Notes: a model not told the origin generated them from the sequence alone. A DNA stretch of 64,000 nucleotides from Clostridia bacterium (GCA_017462125.1 JAFTRQ010000177.1:1-64000); one strand, 5' to 3'. Counted from the first letter of the stretch, positions 8,301 through 15,774 are shown. Translations and numbers: made by a program.

Positions 8301-9349
8301 TCACAGTTCTTACAAGTTCTGGTCTGCGTCTTGTCTACAGCATGATTCGCATCGGTATCCGCGGGAGTAGTCTCGCCCCATGCATTCCAATCGTGACCCT
8401 TGCCCTCGTTAACCTGAACGGTTACCTTAGCATAGGTGTTACAGATAGTACACTTGCTGAGTTCCCAGCTGGAAGCTACGCAAGTAGCAGTCTCACCCTT
8501 AGTTGCATCGTCAACCTTGAAACCGAGAGCCTGAAGCTCAGCAGTCAAGTTAGTAGCGGTGATTGTTGCAAAATCAACAGGAGCATATGCGTGGGTCTTG
8601 GGAGCCGCAACAGTATCCTTAACTGCACCACAATCGATACAGATCTTACCGGACTTGTATGTTGCATTACACTGCTCACCAACAACAATATTCTTCTTAG
8701 TGAGAATATCAGCAGCATCTGCAGATGTCATATCCTTCCAGTTGTGATCCTCAGTCTGAGCAATCGTAGCATTGTAATCACAAGCGGAACAGGTTACCTC
8801 GATAGAACCGCTAGCGCAAGCAGTAGGAGCGGTAACAACAGTATAGATGTACTTGTGTGCAGCCTTGTCGGTAGCGGAAACAACCTTGTTACCACCGTTT
8901 TCTGCAAGAACATCGTCAACCTTGTCGCAACGAGCACACTTCTTAGAAGTGAAGCCGTCTTCAGTACAAGTAGCAGCCTGCTTGTAGTCAATGTTCCAAA
9001 TGTGGCCGAGAGCAGTACCCTCAGCAACCTTACCTTCAACAGCGGAACATACAGAGCACTTCTTGTGTGCAGAGTATGCAGGAGCCTCACAAGTAGCAGC
9101 AGTAGCAGCTACCTCGGTCCAAGAGTGCTTACCGGTGGCAGATCTGATGTCATCGATAAACTCCTCGCCGCAATCATTACACTCATATCTTGTGAAACCA
9201 GCAACGGCACAAGTAGGAGCAACGACCGCGATTTCAGTGCGATCTTCATGTGCACACTCAGCAGCAGATACAGTAATTGCGCCGAATGCACCCACGATCA
9301 TTGTGAGTGCCATCATAAATGAGAGCACTTTAACAAACGTGTTTTTCAT
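5375..9349 (-). CDS. Large secreted Cys-repeat protein with cohesin-like and dockerin domains
   Basis: The protein has 1324 residues. The start at 9349 is preferred because GGAGGA lies 4-9 nt upstream; an ATG 54 nt earlier lacks a site and would spoil the signal peptide. The signal peptide runs to about residue 30 (ITVSAAE). About 20 divergent repeats with paired Cys ('PTCT..G...Y.C..C') fill residues 35-1040. A cohesin-like beta domain follows at about 1043-1187 ('ENALVAAGSKITVAVNV'). A type I dockerin with two calcium-loop repeats occupies about 1188-1237 (ELNGDGIIGVSDIQKLM and DVNRDGVVDVFDIAALR). A third EF-hand-like loop (DMDDDGKIGAND) lies near 1265. The first position of loop one is Glu instead of Asp. 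I infer a cell-surface partner of the cohesin protein encoded directly downstream. No enzyme domain is visible. Confidence 0.75.
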   Translation of the reverse strand: MKNTFVKVLSFMMALTMIVGAFGAITVSAAECAHEDRTEIAVVAPTCAVAGFTRYECNDCGEEFIDDIRSATGKHSWTEVAATAATCEAPAYSAHKKCSVCSAVEGKVAEGTALGHIWNIDYKQAATCTEDGFTSKKCARCDKVDDVLAENGGNKVVSATDKAAHKYIYTVVTAPTACASGSIEVTCSACDYNATIAQTEDHNWKDMTSADAADILTKKNIVVGEQCNATYKSGKICIDCGAVKDTVAAPKTHAYAPVDFATITATNLTAELQALGFKVDDATKGETATCVASSWELSKCTICNTYAKVTVQVNEGKGHDWNAWGETTPADTDANHAVDKTQTRTCKNCDATETKVVKAASACVYTEEDAKVVTYPTCTANGYTTYTCDKCNDVTTGDVTFATGHAYGEWKYVTGYNCLTSSVTNAMVRTCGNKNKNNNDTVCGHPEYKDAEAKTAHKFVKETVPATCVEDAKYQNKCSDCGFIEAIDPATDAPAKGKDPNNHVVTTSATPVEENVVKASCTNKAQNRYLCSCGALVDLEVGATPAHTKGTVYHVSACGKDANAAIDASCKADCKSVAKQDATCKATGIKTAGEICTVCGVVITAPVVAPIDSTKHIVDGVFVEDGEATCVSKAYTTSYYSCCGIVHKIETGDVVETAHGAKLKDVAAVAATCTAKGVAAHQKCEACGLLWKADETILTKAKAVTLASLATATADGDLVHDWNTTAVPEVPETCTVPGTKAYFTCKDCTTHIKVGDLIVCDDPATTDKNERDEALKIAAHGAQYMGWQKGQAPTCTEDGYRFNGVTDATKYYTETIYCCAKCDKIAVAKNGHTDVVIKNHNLTTAADYNCTLDSYKVVECSVCKATYFKDYSAAAKTAHEYTKWADGDKKGQDKADAVVAPKCTTAGVEKYFCVNCEYVDERPGAAATGHAISVNGVSIKVDFGCTSADHVDYKGFKCSCGEELGLEADYEHNVVTAKAKAPTCTTTGNTEFDYCVDCGMITRGTVTEIPATGHDYSDLIEVVDGVAKYSCPDCGEFVTENVVELDTTISVENALVAAGSKITVAVNVTADAFAFNQLYVEVYGYAFDIVSVELVYDFGATTHVDYYEYGFVIYTEHDVNGDPTFVTLDGEDVALALVTLQVSENAWGEYDIYSGAYGAVVDFDEDGEVWADILDDEDYVTVDAVIAGELNGDGIIGVSDIQKLMNLVANGSTDAIADVNRDGVVDVFDIAALRAFVSSNGTAYDYLVMTGVDVEGILAAVAPDMDDDGKIGANDEKLFTTLAVEELKDMSYYVYLDGCAVEGFESFEEVAEYLAWMIIAGPVL

Positions 9350-9683
9350 TTTTCCTCCATCAAAAAAATGTTTTGTGTATTTGGATTTTTTAGGCAAACC
9401 CATCAGCCCTATATTTGGAAAATCTCAACCCAGAACCCCCGAGCATTTGTGTGTGAGACAAGCGACGCGGGTTCTCCAACATCCGCTTTTGTTGCGGCTC
9501 GGCGACCCTACGTTAATCGCAGGCAATCGATATATCAATTCTCCAACTATATATAATCAGTGGTTTCGCCTTTCAGCCGGGCCCGACCGTCCGACAAAAA
9601 CCATCAGATTCAAATTTAGAAGCCTTAAAATACAGGATTTTATCTGCAAGCAGGCATAAAAAGCCCTTGTTTTAAGGATTACT
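9350..9683 (-). promoter_or_regulatory. Long structured 5' leader of the dockerin/cohesin operon (candidate riboswitch)
   Basis: The promoter at 9690-9718 implies a leader of about 334 nt. It contains no sizeable ORF but strong secondary structure. Around its middle, GCCGAG is followed by a CCGC/GCGG hairpin (9497-9483). A 7-bp stem AGAACCC/GGGTTCT (9475-9469 with 9438-9432) comes next, then GGGTTGAGAT. The motif GTTGGAGAA occurs twice. The order GCCGAG, hairpin, 'GGAGAACCC' and 'GGGTTGA' loosely recalls the ydaO (cyclic di-AMP) riboswitch, which often precedes cell-envelope genes in Firmicutes, but the conserved 3' part is not obvious. I can support a structured leader; its class is uncertain. 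Confidence 0.45.
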
Positions 9684-9689
9684 GTAGGA

Positions 9690-9718
9690 ATTATAGCACA
9701 ACAATCGCGTATTGTCAA
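9690..9718 (-). promoter_or_regulatory. Consensus promoter of the dockerin/cohesin operon
   Basis: On the minus strand, TTGACA (9718-9713) and TATAAT (9695-9690) are separated by exactly 17 bp. Both hexamers match the sigma-A consensus. Transcription should start near 9683. Confidence 0.85.
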
Positions 9719-9727
9719 CAAACTGAC

Positions 9728-9742
9728 ATTGTAATTTACAAT
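9728..9742. promoter_or_regulatory. Perfect palindrome upstream of the -35 box
   Basis: The sequence is a perfect 7-1-7 inverted repeat, ATTGTAATTTACAAT. Its centre is about 52 bp upstream of the predicted start of the dockerin operon. Size and place fit an activator or repressor operator. The protein that binds it cannot be named from this window. Confidence 0.4.
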
Positions 9743-9915
9743 ATGTTAACAATTTCCTTTGACAGAAATCCCTGCCAAAGGCATTTTTACGACAAGTTGC
9801 ATTCCGATCGGCATATATATTCTTATATATATTAAAATGATAGTTTTCGAACGCCGCGAGCTTTTTGCGGGCCTGATCACATCGTAAGAGAAGCCGATCT
9901 TTCTCTTATAGACAC

Positions 9916-9944
9916 ATTATACTACTTTTCACAGAAAATTGCAA
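9916..9944 (-). promoter_or_regulatory. Second minus-strand promoter upstream of the dockerin operon
   Basis: TTGCAA (9944-9939) and TATAAT (9921-9916) are 17 bp apart on the minus strand. A hairpin (TAAGAGAA/TTCTCTTA, 9885-9908) would form near the 5' end of the transcript. Between this promoter and 9690 there is no coding potential. It could give a longer leader or a small RNA. The rest of 9945-10126 shows no gene. Confidence 0.5.
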
Positions 9945-10126
9945 TAGGTTTTCGAGAAATTCTTCCTCTGTTTCCTCAGGTAAAATTTTGAAGCGCTGCT
10001 ATTTATTTGTTTTACCGCATTTTCATTGGCTTTTACAGTAAATTCACACATCGATAATCTAAATGCGTATTTTTTCTGTTAAAATGATTTTGAATACAAT
10101 TTTTACCGAAGGAAGAGTTTCTATAG

Positions 10127-11152
10127 ATGCTATATATAATCAAAATGAAGAAAACTTTCTGTTTTTTGCTGGCGGTTGCTGTTTTTTTCGTCTTTTCGGC
10201 GTTCTCTTTGGCATCCTGCGGCAAAAAACAGCTGTATTCGGAGGGCGACGGCAAGCTTGAGGTACTTTGTACGGTCTTTGCCCCCTTCGACTTCGCTCGC
10301 GTCATCGGCGGTGACCGCGTTACTGTCACACTTTTGCAGGACAGCGGCGCCGATCTCCACAATTACACTCCGACAGCCGCCACCCTTGAGGCATTGTCAA
10401 TCGCCAACGCTTTCATTTATATCGGCGGTGTTTCCGATGAGGCTTGGGTTGACAGCGCGATTTCGGCCGCAGGAAACAGTAAGCTTCACGCTCTTTGTCT
10501 GATGGATCTCACCGAGCCCGTTTACACAGAGCTCGAAAACGATTGGAGCGACCACGTGCACGGCGAGCATGAACATGAACACGAACACGAGCACGACCAT
10601 GAGCATGATCATGAGCATGAGGCCGACGAGCATATTTGGACCTCCTTGCGAAACGCTGTTGAATGTGTTTTCGCTATATGCGAGCTATTTTGTCAGATCG
10701 ACCCCGATGGCGCAGAGGTCTATCAGAGGAACGCCGCCGATTACGCTGCACAGTTGTCGGCGCTTGATGCAGAATATGCAAGATTCGCAGAGAGCAACGG
10801 CGGTCGAGTTTCCGTTTTTGCAGACAGATTTCCGTTTGTATATCTGATGCACGATTATAAGATCCCCTACGTTGCCGCTTTCAGCGGATGTTCGACGGAG
10901 GTCAACGCGAGCTTTGAGATGCAGATCAATCTGATCAATACGGTAAGAGAGCACGAGCTCTCTTACGTCATCGTGACCGAGGGCAACGACAAATCCCTCG
11001 CCGAAGCCGTTGCAAGAGAGACAGGATGCAGGATCGTTTCCCTGAATTCCTTGCAATCAGTCAAGCGGAGCGACATCGTGGGTGGCATCAGTTATCTTGA
11101 AATTATGCAGAGCAACCTCGAGATTCTTAAGGAGGCAAGCCTATGGAATTGA
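10127..11152 (+). CDS. znuA: Zinc/metal ABC transporter substrate-binding lipoprotein (ZnuA-like)
   Basis: The protein has 341 residues, with a lipoprotein signal ending at SLASC (Cys near residue 31). The fold markers of the cluster A-I metal-binding family are present: 'GADLHNYTPTAATLEAL' supplies the first His ligand. A His/Glu/Asp-rich loop follows (about residues 145-168, HEHEHEHEHDHEHD), typical of zinc binders, and then DEHIW. AAGGAAG stands 11 nt before ATG 10127; an internal ATG at 10145 gives a more usual signal peptide but lacks a site, so the exact start is open. It overlaps the ATPase gene by 10 bp. Zinc is the likely substrate because of the His loop; manganese is less likely. 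Confidence 0.88.
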   Translation: MLYIIKMKKTFCFLLAVAVFFVFSAFSLASCGKKQLYSEGDGKLEVLCTVFAPFDFARVIGGDRVTVTLLQDSGADLHNYTPTAATLEALSIANAFIYIGGVSDEAWVDSAISAAGNSKLHALCLMDLTEPVYTELENDWSDHVHGEHEHEHEHEHDHEHDHEHEADEHIWTSLRNAVECVFAICELFCQIDPDGAEVYQRNAADYAAQLSALDAEYARFAESNGGRVSVFADRFPFVYLMHDYKIPYVAAFSGCSTEVNASFEMQINLINTVREHELSYVIVTEGNDKSLAEAVARETGCRIVSLNSLQSVKRSDIVGGISYLEIMQSNLEILKEASLWN

Positions 11153-11841
11153 TCAAATGCGATGCCTTAGTTACAGGTTATGCAGATAAACCTGTTGTTA
11201 AGAACTTAACATTTAGTATAAATATTGGTGATTATTTGTGCATTTTAGGCGAAAACGGCTCCGGAAAGACCACTCTTTTGCGAACTCTGCTCGGATTCAA
11301 CAAGCCGCTTGGCGGCAGCATCAGCTTTCACAATCTTCGCAAAAACGAGATTGGATATCTCCCCCAACAGACGCAAACACAGAGAGATTTTCCCGCATCG
11401 GCATACGAGGTCGTATTATCCGGAGTCATTGCCAAAAGCCGCTTCACACCGTTTTACACAGCCGCGCAAAAGAATGAGGCAAAGGAATGTATGGAGCTTT
11501 TGCACGTTCGTGATCTCGCCGGCAGATGCTACCGAGAGCTTTCGGGCGGGCAACAGCAGCGCGTCCTTTTGGCGCGCGCGCTCTGCGCCTCCTCCAAGCT
11601 TTTGCTCCTCGATGAGCCTACCGCAGGACTTGATCCCGACGCAACCGAGGATATGTATTCTGCCATTTCCGAGTTGAACAAAAGTGGGGTTACAATCATT
11701 ATGGTTTCACACGACGTCGACGCGGCGGTAAAATATGCGTCTCACGTTCTGCATATTTCCCGAAAGCCGAAATTCTTTGGCAAGACGAAGGATTATCTGC
11801 AAAGCGACGCATACCGATCCATGATCCGAGGAGGAGTTTGA
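11143..11841 (+). CDS. znuC: Metal ABC transporter ATP-binding protein (ZnuC-like)
   Basis: This 232-residue ATPase shows Walker A GENGSGKTT (about residues 37-45), the signature LSGGQQQR, Walker B LLLLDEP with a D-loop AGLD, and a switch His in 'MVSHDVD'. It powers the importer formed with the neighbouring permease and binding protein on the inner face of the membrane. It overlaps the binding-protein gene by 10 bp, and its stop lies 3 nt before the permease ATG, so the three genes are tightly coupled. Confidence 0.92.
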   Translation: MELIKCDALVTGYADKPVVKNLTFSINIGDYLCILGENGSGKTTLLRTLLGFNKPLGGSISFHNLRKNEIGYLPQQTQTQRDFPASAYEVVLSGVIAKSRFTPFYTAAQKNEAKECMELLHVRDLAGRCYRELSGGQQQRVLLARALCASSKLLLLDEPTAGLDPDATEDMYSAISELNKSGVTIIMVSHDVDAAVKYASHVLHISRKPKFFGKTKDYLQSDAYRSMIRGGV

Positions 11842-11843
11842 AT

Positions 11844-12683
11844 ATGTTTGATAAGCTTCTTCTTTATTATTCCGCCTATCCGACGGTGAGATATGCCACC
11901 GTTTCCGTCTTACTTATCGCGCTCTGCACCGCGCTTTTGGGTGTTTTGCTCGTTCTTAAGCGTTACTCGATGATCGGAGACGGATTGTCGCACGTCACCT
12001 TTGGCGCGACCGCCATCGCCACCGTGCTCGGGCTCTCCACTCCAATATACGTCGCCCTGCCCTTGACCGTGATCGCCGCCGTATGCATTCTGAAAATACG
12101 GTCAAGCTCCAAGGTACAAGGAGATGCTGCAATCGCAATGATTTCAACCGCTGCTCTTGCATTCGGATATCTGATATTGAATTTGTTTGCCGACGAGCAC
12201 GGCGCATCAAGCGATGCCTGTGCAACGCTTTTCGGCTCGGGGATCCTATCTATCAAGCTCAGCGACGTGATCATTTGTCTCGTGCTTTCTCTGGCCATCC
12301 TTTTCGTCTTCATTTTCTTCCATAACAGACTGTTTGCCGTCACGTTCGACGAAGACTTCGCACGTTCAACCGGCATCAGAGCAGAAGCCTATAACACGAT
12401 GATCGCCGTCGTAACAGGAATTACGGTTGTCGTTGCGATGAATATGCTCGGCGCATTGCTGGTGTCAGCTCTCGTGATCTTTCCCGCGCTTTCCTCCATG
12501 CGGCTCTTTAAAACCTTCCGCAAGGTAACGATATGCGCCGCTGTGATCTCTGTCGCCTGTGCTCTTGTCGGCGTGGTCATCTCGCTTTTGATGGCAACCC
12601 CTATCGGTCCGACGATCGTCGTAGCAGACCTTTCTGTGTTTATAGTCTGCTTTGCTATCGGTTTTATAAAAGCAAAAATTTAA
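11844..12683 (+). CDS. znuB: Metal ABC transporter permease (ZnuB-like)
   Basis: The 279-residue hydrophobic protein of the ABC-3 family has about eight to nine membrane segments. The block 'LLVLKRYSMIGDGLSHVTFGATAIA' near the N-terminus is characteristic of zinc/manganese permeases. The ATG at 11844 is chosen over an in-frame TTG at 11838 because GAGGAG lies 7 nt before the ATG. It forms the membrane channel of the importer with the two preceding genes. Confidence 0.92.
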   Translation: MFDKLLLYYSAYPTVRYATVSVLLIALCTALLGVLLVLKRYSMIGDGLSHVTFGATAIATVLGLSTPIYVALPLTVIAAVCILKIRSSSKVQGDAAIAMISTAALAFGYLILNLFADEHGASSDACATLFGSGILSIKLSDVIICLVLSLAILFVFIFFHNRLFAVTFDEDFARSTGIRAEAYNTMIAVVTGITVVVAMNMLGALLVSALVIFPALSSMRLFKTFRKVTICAAVISVACALVGVVISLLMATPIGPTIVVADLSVFIVCFAIGFIKAKI

Positions 12684-12705
12684 TTTTCATAAAGAGAGAT
12701 ATACT

Positions 12706-13434
12706 ATGAAAAAAGCAATTGCTATTCTCCTCACTGTCACAGCGCTGCTCTGTTCCTGCTCGGGCATTGATCACAACCTCGCGCGAGAGGACAACGTGTA
12801 TGACGAAATGGTCGAGTTCATCAACCATCCCGACCAATATGTCGGCAAAACCGTCAAGCTGAGCGCTACCCATTCCGTAGTTTACAGTTTTTCTCAAAAC
12901 AAGATTCTTCGACACGTATTGGTAGAATCAAGCCCGTCGGGAGCAAAGCGCGCCATCTATGAGATCCGTACGGAAGACAACGCATATCCGCTCATTGGCA
13001 ACAAAATCACAGTGACCGGCAGTTTTTGCGAGGGCAATTACATCCTTGTAGACAGCTTTGACGTTCCCACGTTCGAAAGCACGGTAGATATCGATGCGCT
13101 CGATTTATCTCCCGGCGAGCTGAAGGAGCTGATCACCTCATTCCGTTCCGAATATCAGAACAGCGAGTATTTCGAGTCCTTCATTCGCATATTCGGTCAC
13201 TGTGTGGTTTCAAACGGCTATTATTATCTTCTGGGTCTTGACGAGACCGGTTCCATGACCTGGGATATCGAGCTTTACGATCCCGACAAGCTGATCGGCT
13301 TCGGTGACTCTCAAGACAACTCGTTAAACCCCGTCGAGGTAACGGGCACTCTGACAATCTATTTCGAAGACAACCTCGCATACGCATGCATCAAGGTCCA
13401 TAAAATCAAGAGCGTCGAGGGCTCTTTGTCATAA
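12706..13434 (+). CDS. Lipoprotein of unknown function linked to the zinc importer
   Basis: This 242-residue protein has a lipoprotein signal (ALLCSCSG; Cys near residue 18 or 20). Two beta-rich regions ('YVGKTVKLSATHSVV...NKITVTGSF' and 'NPVEVTGTLTIYFEDNLAYACIKV') have the rhythm of OB-fold-like domains. It follows znuB by 22 bp and precedes a terminator, so it is probably the last gene of the importer operon. I infer a surface role in metal homeostasis from position only. No metal-binding motif is evident. Confidence 0.7.
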   Translation: MKKAIAILLTVTALLCSCSGIDHNLAREDNVYDEMVEFINHPDQYVGKTVKLSATHSVVYSFSQNKILRHVLVESSPSGAKRAIYEIRTEDNAYPLIGNKITVTGSFCEGNYILVDSFDVPTFESTVDIDALDLSPGELKELITSFRSEYQNSEYFESFIRIFGHCVVSNGYYYLLGLDETGSMTWDIELYDPDKLIGFGDSQDNSLNPVEVTGTLTIYFEDNLAYACIKVHKIKSVEGSLS

Positions 13435-13445
13435 AACTGATCCCG

Positions 13446-13482
13446 CTCCGAAGATATCCCGATACGGTATCTTCGGAGTTTT
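13446..13482 (+). terminator. Terminator of the zinc importer operon
   Basis: An 11-bp perfect stem (CTCCGAAGATA at 13446-13456 with 13468-13478) is followed by TTTT. It lies directly after the lipoprotein stop codon. Confidence 0.85.
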
Positions 13483-13600
13483 CACAAGTTGTTATTCTAT
13501 CTTTTGTTTATTTTTCTATTTGTTGTTTCTTTTTTGCGAGCGTTTAAAGGATTCTCACTTTATCTAAATAAAATTTTCAAAAGAAATTTCCGAATAAGTA

Positions 13601-13629
13601 TTGACAAAATGCCAAAACGGTGATAAACT
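13601..13629 (+). promoter_or_regulatory. Promoter of the aromatic amino acid operon
   Basis: TTGACA (13601-13606) and TAAACT (13624-13629) are 17 bp apart. Transcription should start near 13636 and include the leader peptide and attenuator. Confidence 0.75.
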
Positions 13630-13660
13630 GTTTGTATATTTCCAAAAGGAGTTCAAGATT

Positions 13661-13723
13661 ATGACAAGCGGCAAATTCTTTGCATTCGCATATTACTACT
13701 TTTATTATTATTACGCAAAGTAA
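13661..13723 (+). CDS. Phe/Tyr-rich leader peptide of the aromatic operon
   Basis: The 20-residue ORF has an AAAAGGAG site 9 nt upstream. It contains four Phe and seven Tyr, ending in a cluster of seven Tyr and one Phe just before the last two residues. This is the classic design of a ribosome-mediated attenuator: scarcity of charged tRNA-Phe or tRNA-Tyr stalls the ribosome and changes folding of the downstream RNA. The terminator at 13784-13824 and the DAHP synthase gene after it fit exactly. It is a regulatory peptide with no other expected role. Confidence 0.88.
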   Translation: MTSGKFFAFAYYYFYYYYAK

Positions 13724-13783
13724 TATAATAAAGGTGATTTTTGCTGTGCAAAACAAAACCGCCCAAGGTATCTTGCATTTATT

Positions 13784-13824
13784 GGACGCTCGCAGTAAAT
13801 TTCGCTGCAGGGGGTCCGTTTTTT
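13784..13824 (+). terminator. Attenuator terminator of the aromatic operon
   Basis: The sequence folds into a bulged stem (GGAC...GTCC outer pairs at 13784-13787 with 13814-13817 and inner GCAG/CTGC) followed by six T. It lies between the leader peptide and aroF and should stop transcription when Phe and Tyr are plentiful. Confidence 0.8.
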
Positions 13825-13865
13825 ATTTAATATTTTTATTTAAATTTTGAAAGGAAGTCAAAACC

Positions 13866-14867
13866 ATGATTGCAGTATTAAAAAGAGGAACAAGTGATAA
13901 TCAAATAGAAAAGCTTACAAGCTGGATCGAAGCGCAGGGTCTTTCCGTTCATCTGTCCAAGGGTGAATTTCAGACAATTATCGGTCTCGTCGGTGACACA
14001 AGTAAGGTAGATGAGGACCTGCTTCGCAGCCTCGAAATCGTTGAAACAGTCAAGCGTATTTCCGAGCCCTTCAAGAGTGCCAATAGAAAATTTCATCCCG
14101 ATGACAGCATCATCAAGGTAGATAACACTAGCGTTGGCGGCGATATTTTTGCCGTTATGGCCGGTCCTTGCTCGGTTGAGAGCGAAGAACAGGTTTTGGA
14201 GATTGCCAAAGCTGTCAAGGCATCTGGTGCCACGATGCTCCGCGGTGGCGCCTTCAAGCCAAGAACCTCGCCCTACGACTTTCAGGGTCTGAAGGCGGAA
14301 GGTATCGAATTCCTTCTCAACGCAAAAAAGGAAACCGGATTGCCTATCGTCACCGAGATCATGAATGCCAACCATCTCCCCCTCTTTGAAGAAGTCGACG
14401 TAATCCAGGTCGGCGCACGCAATATGCAGAACTTTGAGCTTCTCAAGGAGCTTGGCAGAACAAACAAGCCTATCCTTCTCAAGCGCGGTCTTTCGGCAAC
14501 GATCAAGGAATGGCTGATGTCCGCAGAGTACATTATGGCAGGCGGAAATGAAAACATCATTCTCTGCGAGCGCGGAATTCGTTCCTACGACGCACAGTAC
14601 ACAAGAAACGTGCTGGATCTGTCCGCTGTTCCCGTTTTGAAGGAGCTTACTCATCTTCCCGTCATCGTCGATCCCAGCCACGCAACCGGATCCGCAAAGC
14701 TCGTAAAGCCTATGGCAATGGCTGCGGCTGCTTGCGGCGCGCACGGACTTATGATCGAGGTACACAACAATCCCAAGGCAGCGCTCTGTGACGGTGCGCA
14801 ATCTCTCACTCCCGAGCAATTCGCTGAAGTAATGGATTGCGTAGACAAGGTAAAGGGTTGCTTATAA
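13866..14867 (+). CDS. aroF: 3-Deoxy-7-phosphoheptulonate (DAHP) synthase, type I-beta
   Basis: It condenses phosphoenolpyruvate and erythrose 4-phosphate to DAHP, the first step of the shikimate pathway. The 333 residues comprise an N-terminal ferredoxin-like regulatory domain (about 1-70) and a TIM-barrel. Key blocks are 'VMAGPCSVES' with the metal-binding Cys, 'LRGGAFKPRTSPY' with PEP-binding residues, and 'VDPSHATG' with the metal-binding His. The N-terminal domain resembles the Thermotoga-type enzyme that is inhibited by Tyr and Phe. The AAAGGAAG site is 8 nt before the ATG. It is the first structural gene after the Phe/Tyr attenuator, so feedback on both transcription and enzyme is likely. 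Confidence 0.95.
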   Translation: MIAVLKRGTSDNQIEKLTSWIEAQGLSVHLSKGEFQTIIGLVGDTSKVDEDLLRSLEIVETVKRISEPFKSANRKFHPDDSIIKVDNTSVGGDIFAVMAGPCSVESEEQVLEIAKAVKASGATMLRGGAFKPRTSPYDFQGLKAEGIEFLLNAKKETGLPIVTEIMNANHLPLFEEVDVIQVGARNMQNFELLKELGRTNKPILLKRGLSATIKEWLMSAEYIMAGGNENIILCERGIRSYDAQYTRNVLDLSAVPVLKELTHLPVIVDPSHATGSAKLVKPMAMAAAACGAHGLMIEVHNNPKAALCDGAQSLTPEQFAEVMDCVDKVKGCL

Positions 14868-14895
14868 TCTGCTTTGAATTAACAGGAGTAACGTT

Positions 14896-15744
14896 ATGAA
14901 AATCGGAATTGCAGGTCTCGGGCTGATTGGCGGCTCGATGGCAAAGGCATATAAAGAATATGCAAACGAAAACGGTCTTGATTTCAAGATTTACGGATAC
15001 AACAGAAGCGAATCGATCGTCGATTTCGCAATTCTGTCAGGTGTGCTCGACGGCAAGCTTGACGAAAGCACGATCCCGGATTGCGACTTGATCTTCGTCG
15101 GCTTATATCCCATATCCACTATCGAATATATGGAAAAGATCGCCCCTTTGGTCAACAAGGATGCGATCGTGATGGACCTTTGCGGAACCAAGCAACAGGT
15201 CTGTGCTGCAGGCTTCGCTCTCGCTGAAAAATACGGTTATACCTTTGTGGGCGGCCATCCCATGGCAGGAACCCACTATTCAGGGTACAAGTATTCCAAG
15301 GCAACGATGTTCAAGGGAGCTCCTATGGTAATCGTTCCGCAAAGGTTTGACGATATCGCCTTTCTTGACAGGGTAAAAAAGATGCTCGAGCCCGCAGGAT
15401 TCGGCAAATATTCTTACACAACAGCTGAAGAACACGACCGTATGATCGCCTTCACCTCTCAGCTTGCCCACATTGTTTCCAACGCATACGTTAAAAGTCC
15501 CACCGCGCGAAACCACAAGGGATTTTCGGCAGGAAGCTACAAGGACATGACAAGAGTGGCTTGGCTCAACGAGACGATGTGGACAGAGCTGTTTTTCGAA
15601 AACAAAGAGCCTCTGCTTTATGAGATCGACAGCATCATCGGTTCACTGACCGAATATCGCGACGCGCTTGAGGCAGGCGATCGCGATAAAATGAAAGCAA
15701 TTCTTCGCGACGGCAGAATTGCCAAAGAAGAGATCGACGGCTGA
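14896..15744 (+). CDS. tyrA: Prephenate dehydrogenase
   Basis: It oxidatively decarboxylates prephenate to 4-hydroxyphenylpyruvate for tyrosine synthesis. The 282-residue protein starts with the NAD(P)-binding 'GIAGLGLIGGSMAKA'. It carries the family blocks 'GGHPMAGTHYSGY', with the active-site His, and 'TSQLAHIVSNAY'. It lacks the C-terminal ACT domain found in many Bacillus-type enzymes, so tyrosine feedback may rest on DAHP synthase and the attenuator. AGGAG lies 8 nt upstream. It is second in the aromatic operon. Confidence 0.92.
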   Translation: MKIGIAGLGLIGGSMAKAYKEYANENGLDFKIYGYNRSESIVDFAILSGVLDGKLDESTIPDCDLIFVGLYPISTIEYMEKIAPLVNKDAIVMDLCGTKQQVCAAGFALAEKYGYTFVGGHPMAGTHYSGYKYSKATMFKGAPMVIVPQRFDDIAFLDRVKKMLEPAGFGKYSYTTAEEHDRMIAFTSQLAHIVSNAYVKSPTARNHKGFSAGSYKDMTRVAWLNETMWTELFFENKEPLLYEIDSIIGSLTEYRDALEAGDRDKMKAILRDGRIAKEEIDG

Positions 15745-15774
15745 TCACCAACAGATGGAAAAGAGATAATTAAA

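Noticed and set aside
5999..9322. A 1107-codon open frame on the plus strand opposite the dockerin protein gene
   Set aside because: The minus-strand frame has a signal peptide, repeats, dockerin, Shine-Dalgarno site and promoter. The opposite frame is a stop-free shadow caused by biased codon use; it lacks a start signal and gives a low-complexity product.
13446..13482. A transcription attenuator for the aromatic operon
   Set aside because: This hairpin lies upstream of the aromatic promoter at 13601 and belongs to the end of the zinc importer operon.
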